Source: JBFKQC01 sp041627895 (GTDB lineage Bacteria > Pseudomonadota > Alphaproteobacteria > Rhodobacterales > Rhodobacteraceae). Taken from it: a stretch of DNA of 28,582 nucleotides. Each line of letters opens with the position of its first letter. Positions within the stretch are counted from its first letter, which is position 1. The DNA is taken from the NCBI GenBank assembly GCA_041627895.1, contig JBFKQC010000052.1, forward strand, positions 1 through 28,582. Reading direction: 5' to 3'. The notes under the pieces are model-generated. The model worked only from the letters and a program-made list of their open reading frames with translations, was not told where the DNA came from and made no database searches. Made by a program: the position numbers and the translations under genes. Positions 7,444 through 14,349 of this stretch are shown here, piece by piece.

Positions 7444-8895
7444 ATGCCCAAGAAGACGCTGAAGAACATCTCGGAAATCCGCCGGTACTTTCACACCAAC
7501 AAGGACCCGGTCTATTTCGTCTCGGCCACGAACTTCAACCTGCTCGGGCTGGACGAGTGGGTGAAGAATTTCAAGTACATCTGCTATATGGACTGCTTCG
7601 ACGGCCGGCACCCGAACGTGCTTTGCCCGTCCGAGCTGCCGCATGACGAGTTCCAGTCGATCGAGGACATCAACAACTACCTTCTGCAGCACAAGGAGGT
7701 GGTCGATTACGTCAAGGGGCGCGGCGGCAAGCCCAAGTTCGTGTTCCTGATGTTCGACGAGAAGACCGAGAAGCTGGCCAAGGAACTTGGCGGCGAGGTC
7801 TGGTTCCCGAAGGCCAAGCTGCGCCAGTCGATGGACAACAAGATCGAGACCGTCCGCGTCGGCAACAAGGCCGGCGTGCCGTCGGTGCCGAACACGCTTA
7901 GCGAAGTCGAAAGCTGGGAGCATCTGGTCGAGGTCGCCGAGGGCGCGGGGATCGGCACCGACCTGGTGCTGCAATCGGCCTTCGGCGACAGCGGCCACAC
8001 CACGTTCTTCATCAAGTCCGAGGCCGATTTCCGCAAGCACGAGCACGAGATCGTCGGCGAGGGCGAGATCAAGATCATGAAGCGGATCGACTGCCGCGGC
8101 TCGGCGATCGAGGCCTGCGCCACCAGCCAGGGCACCATCGTCGGCCCGCTGATGACCGAGCTTGTCGGCTTCAAGGAACTGACGCCGTATCGCGGCGGCT
8201 GGTGCGGCAACGAGATCTTCTCGACCGCGTTCTCGCCGAAGCAGCGCCAGCAGGCGCGCGAGCTGACCTTCAAGTTCGGCGAGCAGCTGCGCAAGGAGGG
8301 CTATCGCGGCTATTTCGAGCTGGATTTCCTGATCGACAAGAAGAACAACGACATCTGGCTGGGCGAGCTGAACCCGCGGATCACCGGCGCCTCGTCGATG
8401 ACCAACCACGCCGCGTTTGCCCATGCGGATGCGCCGCTGTTCCTGTTCCACCTGCTGGAGTTCTCGAAGAAGCCGTTCAAGCTGGACGTCGACGAGCTGA
8501 ACGCGCGCTGGGCCGACCCGGACATGATCGACCAATGGTCGCAGATGGTGATCAAGCACACCGACGACAACGTCGACATCATCACCCACGCGCCCGAATC
8601 CGGCATCTACAGGATGCTGCCCGACGGCCGCGTCGTGTTCGACCGCTTCGACTATCACCGCCGCGCGGTTGAAAGCGAGGACGAGGCGTTCTTCCTGCGC
8701 ATCTCGAACGTGGGCGATTATCGCTACGAGGGGGCCGACCTGGGCATCCTGGTCACGCGCGGCCGGTCGATGACCAAGAGCTTCCAGCTGACGTCGAAGT
8801 CGAAGCGCTGGATCGACGGCATCAAGAACGGCTACTCTGCCCGCCCGCTGCCCTCGGCCCATGCCTTCGAGGACCCGGCGTTCAAGATCATGTAG
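7444..8895 (+). CDS. Stand-alone ATP-grasp ligase (often labelled biotin carboxylase-like)
   Basis: A 483-aa protein expected to activate a carboxylate as acyl phosphate and join it to an amine or other nucleophile, using ATP and magnesium. Seen: an N-terminal non-ATP-grasp region (about 1-125), then the ATP-grasp core with Mg-binding residues Glu292 ('YFELDFLI') and Glu308/Asn310 ('GELNPRITGASSMTN'). The residues after about 345 are not a biotin-carboxylase C-domain that I recognise, and no biotinyl ('MKM') or carboxyltransferase part is encoded nearby. I therefore favour a carboxylate-amine ligase. It follows the decarboxylase by 24 nt, with ribosome site AGAAGG before ATG 7444. A direct model is ligation of the decarboxylase product, or of the amino acid itself, to a second acid. 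Confidence 0.85.
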   Translation: MPKKTLKNISEIRRYFHTNKDPVYFVSATNFNLLGLDEWVKNFKYICYMDCFDGRHPNVLCPSELPHDEFQSIEDINNYLLQHKEVVDYVKGRGGKPKFVFLMFDEKTEKLAKELGGEVWFPKAKLRQSMDNKIETVRVGNKAGVPSVPNTLSEVESWEHLVEVAEGAGIGTDLVLQSAFGDSGHTTFFIKSEADFRKHEHEIVGEGEIKIMKRIDCRGSAIEACATSQGTIVGPLMTELVGFKELTPYRGGWCGNEIFSTAFSPKQRQQARELTFKFGEQLRKEGYRGYFELDFLIDKKNNDIWLGELNPRITGASSMTNHAAFAHADAPLFLFHLLEFSKKPFKLDVDELNARWADPDMIDQWSQMVIKHTDDNVDIITHAPESGIYRMLPDGRVVFDRFDYHRRAVESEDEAFFLRISNVGDYRYEGADLGILVTRGRSMTKSFQLTSKSKRWIDGIKNGYSARPLPSAHAFEDPAFKIM

Positions 8896-8909
8896 GTCGG
8901 TGGGCCACG

Positions 8910-8939
8910 CTCCGGCGCCGCATGGGACCGGCGCCGGGG
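8910..8939 (+). terminator. Candidate bidirectional terminator hairpin
   Basis: The stem CTCCGGCGCCG (8910-8920) pairs with CGGCGCCGGGG (8929-8939), 11 bp with one G-U pair and an 8-nt loop. It lies 15 nt after the ATP-grasp stop and before the end of a convergent gene. There is no T-run, so termination would depend on stem strength or Rho. Confidence 0.5.
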
Positions 8940-8955
8940 TCGGAAGGTGCGGGCG

Positions 8956-9663
8956 TCACCCGGACGAGCCTGGCTCGTCCAGGATCAGCGGCACCATGAG
9001 CTGCGCGAAGGTCACGACGCCCAGATCGCCGGGCAGGGCGCCCCAGGTCTTGCCGTCGGCATGCCAGGCGGCGGCCAGGCCCGTCAGGGTCTGCGTGCCG
9101 GTCAGTTCCAGGCAGGGCTCGAAGCTGGCGCTGTAGGCTGCATCGCCCTTGGCGTCGGCGTGGAACGTCGCCTGCGACCCGTCGCGCGCGCCGAGCGGGA
9201 ACATGATCGTCTGCCAGGGATCGGTCGGCGGCTCGGCGTCGATGAAGTTCCACATCGTGTAGACGCCGCCGGGCACCAGGCCCGCAAAGGCGATCTCGAC
9301 CGTCGCGGTGCCGTCGTCCATGCACATGTAGCGCCCCTTGCCCGAGGCGCCGAGCCATTCGCCCAGCGTCAGGTTCAGCTCGCGCCCCCTGGGATAGCGC
9401 GCGTCCGGCGCCAGGTTCAGCGGCTCGAACGGCGGCGGGGCTGTGGTGCCGAAAAGCGCGGCGTCCTGCAACGCGGCGACTTCGGCGAAGGGCACGCGCC
9501 GGACGGCGTCGGCGCCGTCGGCGACGAACACGTCCTGTTCGACCATGCCCGCGGCGGTGAAGCTGACGAAGTCCAGCAGGATGACCGGCCCCTTGATGCC
9601 GCCGGCCGGGACCGGCGCGGCCAGCAGGGCCAGCGCGGAAACACAGGCTGCAATGCGTCGCAT
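8956..9663 (-). CDS. Secreted protein of unknown function
   Basis: A 235-aa protein I do not recognise. It starts with a clear Sec signal: 'MRR', a hydrophobic run 'ACVSALALLAAPVPA', and probable cleavage after Ala20. The mature part contains two cysteines, Cys114 ('RYMCMDDG') and Cys184 ('FEPCLEL'), which could form one disulfide in the periplasm. It has beta-rich stretches such as 'TVEIAFAGLVPGGVYTMWNFID' that suggest a beta-sandwich domain. I chose ATG at 9663 because AGAGGAG lies 9 nt upstream and the signal peptide begins there; the open frame upstream (to 9918) lies over the LuxR gene and is not credible. The LuxR gene ends 85 nt upstream on the same strand, so co-transcription is possible. 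Confidence 0.75.
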   Translation of the reverse strand: MRRIAACVSALALLAAPVPAGGIKGPVILLDFVSFTAAGMVEQDVFVADGADAVRRVPFAEVAALQDAALFGTTAPPPFEPLNLAPDARYPRGRELNLTLGEWLGASGKGRYMCMDDGTATVEIAFAGLVPGGVYTMWNFIDAEPPTDPWQTIMFPLGARDGSQATFHADAKGDAAYSASFEPCLELTGTQTLTGLAAAWHADGKTWGALPGDLGVVTFAQLMVPLILDEPGSSG

Positions 9664-9748
9664 CGGATGAACTCCTCTTGAAAATGCTCCGATGCAACGG
9701 ACCTTAGGCAACGCGCGGCCGGTGCCGCATCCCCCGAACGGGTGACGC

Positions 9749-10861
9749 TCAGTGCCGGTTCGCCGGAAGCCGGCCGAGCAGCGCGGCAAGCTGCGCCTGA
9801 CGGCGCGTCCCGGTCTTGGCGAACACCGCCCGAAGCTGGCTGCGCGCGGTTTCGATGCCGATCCCCAGTGCCGCGGCGGCGGCGGCCAGCCCGTCGCCGC
9901 CCGCGACCGCGCGGGCAAGCCGCGCCTCGGCCAAGGTCAGCCCGAACACGGCCCGCAGCGCCGTCTCGCCCGGCAGTCGGCGGTCGGTCAGGTCGGTGAG
10001 GATCAGCAGGCTGTGGCCCGAGGCGAAGACATCGGCGACGGTCGAGGTGACCGGCGCCGCCTCGACCGCCAGCCAGGGCGCGCCGTCGCGGCAGACGACG
10101 ACCGGCGGCAGGGCGCGGGTCACGTCGGGCCGGCGGCGGACCAGGTCCCTGATCAGCGCCCGCAGCCGCGCGCAGCTAGGCCGGTCGCGCGCCCCGAGCC
10201 TGCCGCGGGTCAGCGTCAGACCCTGTTCGACCAGGTGCCGGGCGCTGTCGTTGAGGTATCGCGCGCGCCCCTTCCAGTCGATCAGCACCACCGCCCGGCC
10301 GATCAGGTCGAACGACCTCAGCCCGTCGATGACCGCCGCCTCGGCAACGGTCTCGGCGACCTCGAACAGCCTGCTCAGCGGCGGCGCGAGCCGGGCCAGC
10401 GCCTGCGCCTCGGCGGTATCGAACGGCCCCGCCGCCGCGTTGCGGTAGAGCGGCAGGTACCAGGAATGCCGTGCCGTCTGAAACCCGATCTGGGCCCACC
10501 ACGGGCGATCGCCGTGCTCGGCGATCTCGCGGTAATAGGGCATCCGGGCGCGTTCCTCGTCGCTGGAAATCTGATGTTCGACCACCACGACATGGCCCCG
10601 GCGCCGCAGCGGGCCGGCGCGTTCGCAATGCGGGTCGGGGGCGCCGTCGACACGCTGCAGCCAAAGCTCGGTAAACGCGGCATGCGCCGAGGAATCGACG
10701 GCGCTCAGGTCCATTTCCCGCACGTTGAAATCGCTTCGCCGCACGACGCAGCTTGTCGCCCCCTGCGCGTCCGCAAGCCGTTGCAGGGCGCGCGGCCACT
10801 GCACCGGCTCGAAGAGCGCGGCATAGCAGTCCTCGATCGCGCTTTGGGCCGCGGGGGTCAT
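9749..10861 (-). CDS. LuxR-type helix-turn-helix transcriptional regulator
   Basis: A 370-aa cytoplasmic regulator. The C-terminus (about 305-362) carries a LuxR-like helix-turn-helix: 'FGLTLAEARLARAVAGGDGLAAAAAALGIGIETARSQL' then 'FAKTGTRRQAQLAALL'. The N-terminal 300 residues contain a PAS-like middle section ('GRAVVLIDWKGRARYLNDSARHLVEQG' around 187-213) but no autoinducer-binding domain, so this is the single-protein regulator type common in Alphaproteobacteria and not a quorum-sensing LuxR. The ATG at 10861 is preferred, with GAGAGG 7 nt upstream; a TTG at 10876 is possible. It is divergent from the C45 acyltransferase gene with a 147-nt gap, the usual layout for a regulator and its target. 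The secreted protein gene downstream may be co-regulated. Confidence 0.85.
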   Translation of the reverse strand: MTPAAQSAIEDCYAALFEPVQWPRALQRLADAQGATSCVVRRSDFNVREMDLSAVDSSAHAAFTELWLQRVDGAPDPHCERAGPLRRRGHVVVVEHQISSDEERARMPYYREIAEHGDRPWWAQIGFQTARHSWYLPLYRNAAAGPFDTAEAQALARLAPPLSRLFEVAETVAEAAVIDGLRSFDLIGRAVVLIDWKGRARYLNDSARHLVEQGLTLTRGRLGARDRPSCARLRALIRDLVRRRPDVTRALPPVVVCRDGAPWLAVEAAPVTSTVADVFASGHSLLILTDLTDRRLPGETALRAVFGLTLAEARLARAVAGGDGLAAAAAALGIGIETARSQLRAVFAKTGTRRQAQLAALLGRLPANRH

Positions 10862-10926
10862 ATGCTGGCCTCTCAACGCGGCCAGCCTAGCAGAATTCGC
10901 GCCGGTCGCCTACGGCCCCGTATCCG

Positions 10927-10960
10927 CGCGGGCCGGGCCGGGCGGCGGCGCCGGCCCGCG
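10927..10960. promoter_or_regulatory. Inverted repeat in the LuxR/C45 divergent intergenic region
   Basis: CGCGGGCCGG (10927-10936) and CCGGCCCGCG (10951-10960) are perfect 10-bp inverted repeats separated by 14 bp, a spacing that could suit a dimeric operator for the neighbouring LuxR-type protein. The gap is very GC-rich, so chance is a real alternative. I saw no convincing -10 sequence here. Confidence 0.35.
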
Positions 10961-11008
10961 GTCGCCCAGCCCCTTGCACCGGCCGCGATTTCACCCCATG
11001 ACACCGCC

Positions 11009-11989
11009 ATGACCCTGACCTTCCGCGCCATCGCCGAGGACCGGCCGGGCCCGAAATGGGCGCGGCTGTTCCGCGAATACTGGCCGGCCTATTCGGACTG
11101 GTGGGCGCGCGAGGGGCTGACCGGGCGGCCGACCTATCTGGAATGCCGCCGGGCGCTCAAGCGGCACATGCCCGAGCTTGTCGGGCTTTACGACAGGCTT
11201 TGCGAGCTTGCCGGCGGCGGCGACATGGAATCGCGGTTCCTGTCGTTCTATTGCCCGCCGCGCTATCTGGCCGGGTGCAGCCAGGCGGTCTGGCCCGGCG
11301 ACGAGCCGCTTCTGGTCCGGAACTACGATTACAGCCCCGACGCCTTCGACGCGGTGGTGCTGCGGACGAAATGGGGCGGGCGCGGGGTGATCGGCACGTC
11401 GGACGGGCTGTTCGGGCTGGTCGACGGGATGAACGACGCGGGGCTTGCGCTGTCGCTCACCTTCGGCGGGCGCCGCGCGGTCGGCGACGGCTTTGGCGTG
11501 CCGCTGATCCTGCGCTACGTGCTGCAGACCTGCGAAACCGCGCGCGAGGCCGGCGAGGTGCTGGCGCGCGTGCCCTGCCACATGAGCTATAACGTCACCG
11601 TGCTGGACGCCGAGCGGCGCTATCTGACGGCCTATCTGGCGCCGGACCGCCCGGCGCTTCTGACCCGCGCGGCGGTGGCCACCAACCACCAAGAGCGGGT
11701 CGAGTGGTCGAGCCATGCGCGGTTCACCGCCACGGTCGAGCGCGAGCGCTACCTGCTGCAGCGCCTGACGCTGCATCCCGAGACCCAGGACAGGTTCATC
11801 CATGCCTTCCTGCGCGCGCCGCTTTATTCGACGGCGTTCTCGTCGGGCTTCGGCACGCTCTACACCGCAGCCTACCGGCCGCGTGCGAAGTCGCTCGACC
11901 TCGCCTGGCCCGACAGGGTATGGCACAAGAGCTTCCGGTCCTTCGAGGAGGACACGGTGCGCGTCTCGTTCCCGCAGGGCGTCGCCTGA
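11009..11989 (+). CDS. C45-family autoproteolytic acyltransferase/amidohydrolase (Ntn hydrolase)
   Basis: A 326-aa enzyme of the group containing penicillin acyl-CoA:6-APA acyltransferase and beta-alanyl-amine hydrolases. These proteins cut themselves before a cysteine, which becomes the N-terminal nucleophile. Seen: 'YLAGCSQAV', with predicted cleavage at Gly89-Cys90, followed by 'EPLLVRNYDYSP' (Asn105-Tyr-Asp107), 'GLVDGMNDAGLALSLTFGGR' and 'CHMSYNVTVLDA', all typical of C45 beta-chains. No signal peptide is visible, so it is probably cytoplasmic. It should form or break amide bonds of small acylated amines or peptides, which is notable next to the decarboxylase/ligase/amidase cluster. The ATG at 11009 has no clear ribosome site; another ATG at 10998 is out of frame. 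Confidence 0.88.
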   Translation: MTLTFRAIAEDRPGPKWARLFREYWPAYSDWWAREGLTGRPTYLECRRALKRHMPELVGLYDRLCELAGGGDMESRFLSFYCPPRYLAGCSQAVWPGDEPLLVRNYDYSPDAFDAVVLRTKWGGRGVIGTSDGLFGLVDGMNDAGLALSLTFGGRRAVGDGFGVPLILRYVLQTCETAREAGEVLARVPCHMSYNVTVLDAERRYLTAYLAPDRPALLTRAAVATNHQERVEWSSHARFTATVERERYLLQRLTLHPETQDRFIHAFLRAPLYSTAFSSGFGTLYTAAYRPRAKSLDLAWPDRVWHKSFRSFEEDTVRVSFPQGVA

Positions 11990-12027
11990 CTGTGGCGCGC
12001 GCCCTCGGCGCCGGGCGCCCCGGGCCC

Positions 12028-12043
12028 GGGCCGGGACCGGCCC
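12028..12043. terminator. Candidate hairpin between convergent C45 gene and udh remnant
   Basis: GGGCCG/CGGCCC with a 4-nt loop (12028-12043) in a very GC-rich 112-bp gap between convergent genes. Several alternative foldings exist in 12005-12050. It is only a weak candidate for a shared terminator, with no T-run. Confidence 0.25.
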
Positions 12044-12101
12044 CGGCCGGACTGTGATGTCAGGCCCCGCAGGCGCGGGCGGCTGGACCGGGCCTTCGGT
12101 C

Positions 12102-12661
12102 TCAGTCCTCGTGGATGCCGCCGCCGCAGAACCCGCCGCCGTGGTACAGCGCGTTCACGTCGTCCGCGGCTGGCGGGGGCATTGCGGCGTCGATCTTCGC
12201 GCGGAACGCCTCGGCATTGTCCTGTGGCTGCCATCCGAGCCAGGCGACCCCGCGGTTGTCCCACCACGACGCGCTGTTGGCCGAGGCGCCATAGACGATC
12301 GGGCAGCCGAGCCGCGGCACCATGAAAATGCGCTCGATCAGCCGGACGAAGTCGTCATGGCTTAGCCAGGTCGACGGCGTCCGGTGGTTCGTCGGCTCGG
12401 GCAGGCATGAGCCGATTCGCACGCAGGCGGTCTCGATCCCGAACTTGTCGTGGTACATCCGCGCCAGCGCCTCGGGCGCGCCGCCATCCTGCATCGACCC
12501 GACCCAGAACCGGCCCTGCGCGTCGGTCGCGCCGTCGTTGAAGCGGTAGACGGTGCCGGCCGGATATCGACCCACCAAAGCACGCCCTCGCGGTCGTCCC
12601 AGACCGCGGCTTCGCCGATTTCGCTGCGGGTCGGCGCGACGCAGGTGATCTCGATCGCCAT
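12102..12661 (-). pseudogene. Decayed chimera: SMP-30/gluconolactonase start fused to uronate dehydrogenase (udh) end
   Basis: Reading leftward from ATG 12661 (GGGGGGA upstream), the protein begins as an SMP-30 lactonase: 'EIGEAAVWDDREGVLWWVDI'. Near 12561 the frame breaks. Restoring one lost C (ATCCGGCC to ATCCCGGCC) gives the natural continuation 'WWVDIPAGTVYRF'. That is joined directly to 'NDGATDAQGRFWVGSM', which belongs much further along SMP-30 proteins, so an internal segment is missing. From about 12479 the frame becomes the end of an NAD-dependent uronate dehydrogenase: 'EALARMYHDKFGIETACVRIGS', 'STWLSHDDFVRLIER', 'VYGASANSASWWDN', stop at 12102. The udh N-terminus, including its NAD-binding motif and catalytic residues before the junction, is absent. 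SMP-30 enzymes are about 290 aa and Udh about 265 aa, so neither can work. Confidence 0.88.
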
Positions 12662-12719
12662 CCGTTTCCCCCCCGGAACACCCGCCGCCCGGCCCTCCCT
12701 GCAGGCGCCGGGCCGGGTG

Positions 12720-13496
12720 TCAGCCGCCGGCCTGCGCGCGCCAGTGCTCGATCCGCTCCAGCGCGCCGCGCCGCAGGATCGCCACATCCACGTCGACCGC
12801 GGTGAAGGTGCAGCCGGCGGCGATGATCTTTTGCAGGAACGCCTGGTCGAGCGTCAGGAATCCCGCGGGCTTGCCGATCTTCTTCAGGCGCGCGATCCCG
12901 TCGAGACAGGCGGCCTCGACCTCGGGGTGCCCGGGCTCGCCGGGATGGCCCATGCTGGCGGCCAGGTCGGCCGGGCCGATGAACACCGCGTCGACGCCGT
13001 CGACCGACGCGATGTCCTCGAGCCTGGCCAGCGCCGAGACCGTCTCGATCTGCACGATCAGGCAGATCTCGTCGCGGGCGTGTCGGTGATAGCCGGGGAT
13101 CGCGCCGAACCGGCTGGCCCGGGTGATCCCGGCAACGCCGCGGACTCCGTCGGGCGGATAGGTTACGGCGGCCGCCGCCAGCCGCGCCTCTTCCGGTGTC
13201 TGGACATAGGGCACCAGGATCGACTGCGCGCCGCAGTCCAGCAGCTTCTTGATCTCGGCGGGGTCCAGCGCGCTGGGCCGCACGATCGCCTGCGTCGGGT
13301 AGGGCGCGATCGCCTGCAGCAGCGGCAGCACGGCAAGCGGGTCCATCGCGGTGTGCTCGGTGTCGATCATGATCCAGTCGAAACCGCAGCCGGCAAGCAT
13401 CTCGGTCGTGGCGCTGTCGTTGATCGACGACCAGAGGCCGAATTGCTGCCGGCCCTCGCGGATGGCGGCCTTGAAGCTGTTTCTGGGTAGGTCCAT
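12720..13496 (-). CDS. HpcH/HpaI-family class II aldolase
   Basis: A 258-aa cytoplasmic enzyme expected to split a 2-keto-3-deoxy sugar acid, or a related 4-hydroxy-2-oxo acid, into pyruvate and an aldehyde using a divalent metal. Key residues: His48 ('MIDTEHTAM', general base), Arg73 ('IVRPS'), and metal ligands Glu151 ('IVQIET') and Asp177 ('IGPADLAASMGH'). Length is normal for the family (about 250-267). Its gene starts 10 nt after the AroE-like gene and is followed after 58 nt by the SMP-30/udh remnant, so all belonged to one leftward operon with the GntR regulator. In sugar-acid pathways the substrate would come from a dehydratase, which is not in this window. Aldolases of this family are promiscuous, so the substrate stays open. 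Confidence 0.92.
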   Translation of the reverse strand: MDLPRNSFKAAIREGRQQFGLWSSINDSATTEMLAGCGFDWIMIDTEHTAMDPLAVLPLLQAIAPYPTQAIVRPSALDPAEIKKLLDCGAQSILVPYVQTPEEARLAAAAVTYPPDGVRGVAGITRASRFGAIPGYHRHARDEICLIVQIETVSALARLEDIASVDGVDAVFIGPADLAASMGHPGEPGHPEVEAACLDGIARLKKIGKPAGFLTLDQAFLQKIIAAGCTFTAVDVDVAILRRGALERIEHWRAQAGG

Positions 13497-13506
13497 GGTG
13501 CTCTCG

Positions 13507-14349
13507 CTAATACTCGATCCGCGCCAGTCTGCGCAGGTCTTCGGGCGTTGTCACGGGCAGATCGAAGAATTCCAGATAGGCCGGGATCTGCTCGAACAGC
13601 ATGTCGGTGCCGACCTGGGTGTCGCAGCCGCGGGCCCGCGCGGCGGCCAGGAACGGCGTTTCCTCGGCCTTCATCACCACCTCGCCGACAAAGCTGCCCG
13701 GCGCGATCCGGTCGGTGTCCAGCGGCATCGGGTCGCCCTGGTTCATCCCCAGCGGCGTGGCGTTGACCACGATGTCGTAGCCTTCGGGGTCGTTCGAGCC
13801 GGTGGCGATCGCCAGCGCCGGGTACTGCCCGGCCAGGCGCCCGGCCAGGCGCTCTGCCGCGGCGGCGTTGCTGTCGCAAAGCCCCAGCCGCGCGGCGCCC
13901 GCGCCCGCGAGCGATGCCGCGATCGCCGACCCGACGCCGCCCGATCCGACCACCAGCGCCGCGGCGCCCTCGACCCGGCGCCCGCGGCGCAGCACGCCGC
14001 GCACGAAGCCCTCGCCGTCGAACATGTCGCCGATCAGCCGGCCGTCCTTGCCGCGCCGCACCGCGTTGCAGGCGCCGCAGACCCGGACCGCGGTGCTGGC
14101 CTCGTCCAGAAGGCCGACGACCGAGACCTTGTGCGGCATCGTCACCAGCGCGCCGGCGATGTTGCGCAGCCGGAACACCAGCGGCAGGAAGGCCGCGAAA
14201 TCGGCCGCCTCGCAGCCCATCGGCACCACCACGCAGTCAATGCCGCGGTCGGCGAAATAGGGGTTGTAGATCATCGGCGCCTTGAAGCTTTCGGTGGGCA
14301 CGCCGAGATGCGCGATCAGCCGGGTCCGGCCAGAGATCAGGCGGGTCAT
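13507..14349 (-). CDS. Shikimate dehydrogenase-like (AroE superfamily) oxidoreductase, probably catabolic
   Basis: A 280-aa NAD(P)-dependent enzyme with the AroE fold. The catalytic Lys74 ('MPHKVS'), Asn95 ('CGACNAV') and Asp111 ('DMFDGEGF') are present, and the nucleotide loop is 'VVGSGGVGSAIA' (about 134-145). However, the N-terminal motif that holds the shikimate carboxylate, normally Ser-x-Ser-x-x-x-H-N, reads 'TESFKAPMIYN' (19-29), so one serine is replaced and the pocket differs. Together with its place between a GntR regulator and an aldolase, this argues for a catabolic substrate and not aromatic biosynthesis. The ATG at 14349 overlaps the GntR stop (ATGA), so translation is probably coupled. 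Quinate- or sugar-acid-type polyol acids are possible substrates; I cannot choose. Confidence 0.85.
   Translation of the reverse strand: MTRLISGRTRLIAHLGVPTESFKAPMIYNPYFADRGIDCVVVPMGCEAADFAAFLPLVFRLRNIAGALVTMPHKVSVVGLLDEASTAVRVCGACNAVRRGKDGRLIGDMFDGEGFVRGVLRRGRRVEGAAALVVGSGGVGSAIAASLAGAGAARLGLCDSNAAAAERLAGRLAGQYPALAIATGSNDPEGYDIVVNATPLGMNQGDPMPLDTDRIAPGSFVGEVVMKAEETPFLAAARARGCDTQVGTDMLFEQIPAYLEFFDLPVTTPEDLRRLARIEY

Noticed and set aside
12362..12661. A real short protein from the intact SMP-30 start codon
   Set aside because: After about 33 residues it runs out of frame into Arg/Ser/Thr-rich sequence opposite the udh frame, so it is a frameshift product.
13507..14349. Biosynthetic shikimate dehydrogenase (aroE)
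   Set aside because: The shikimate carboxylate-binding serine motif is altered, and the gene sits in a GntR/aldolase catabolic operon.
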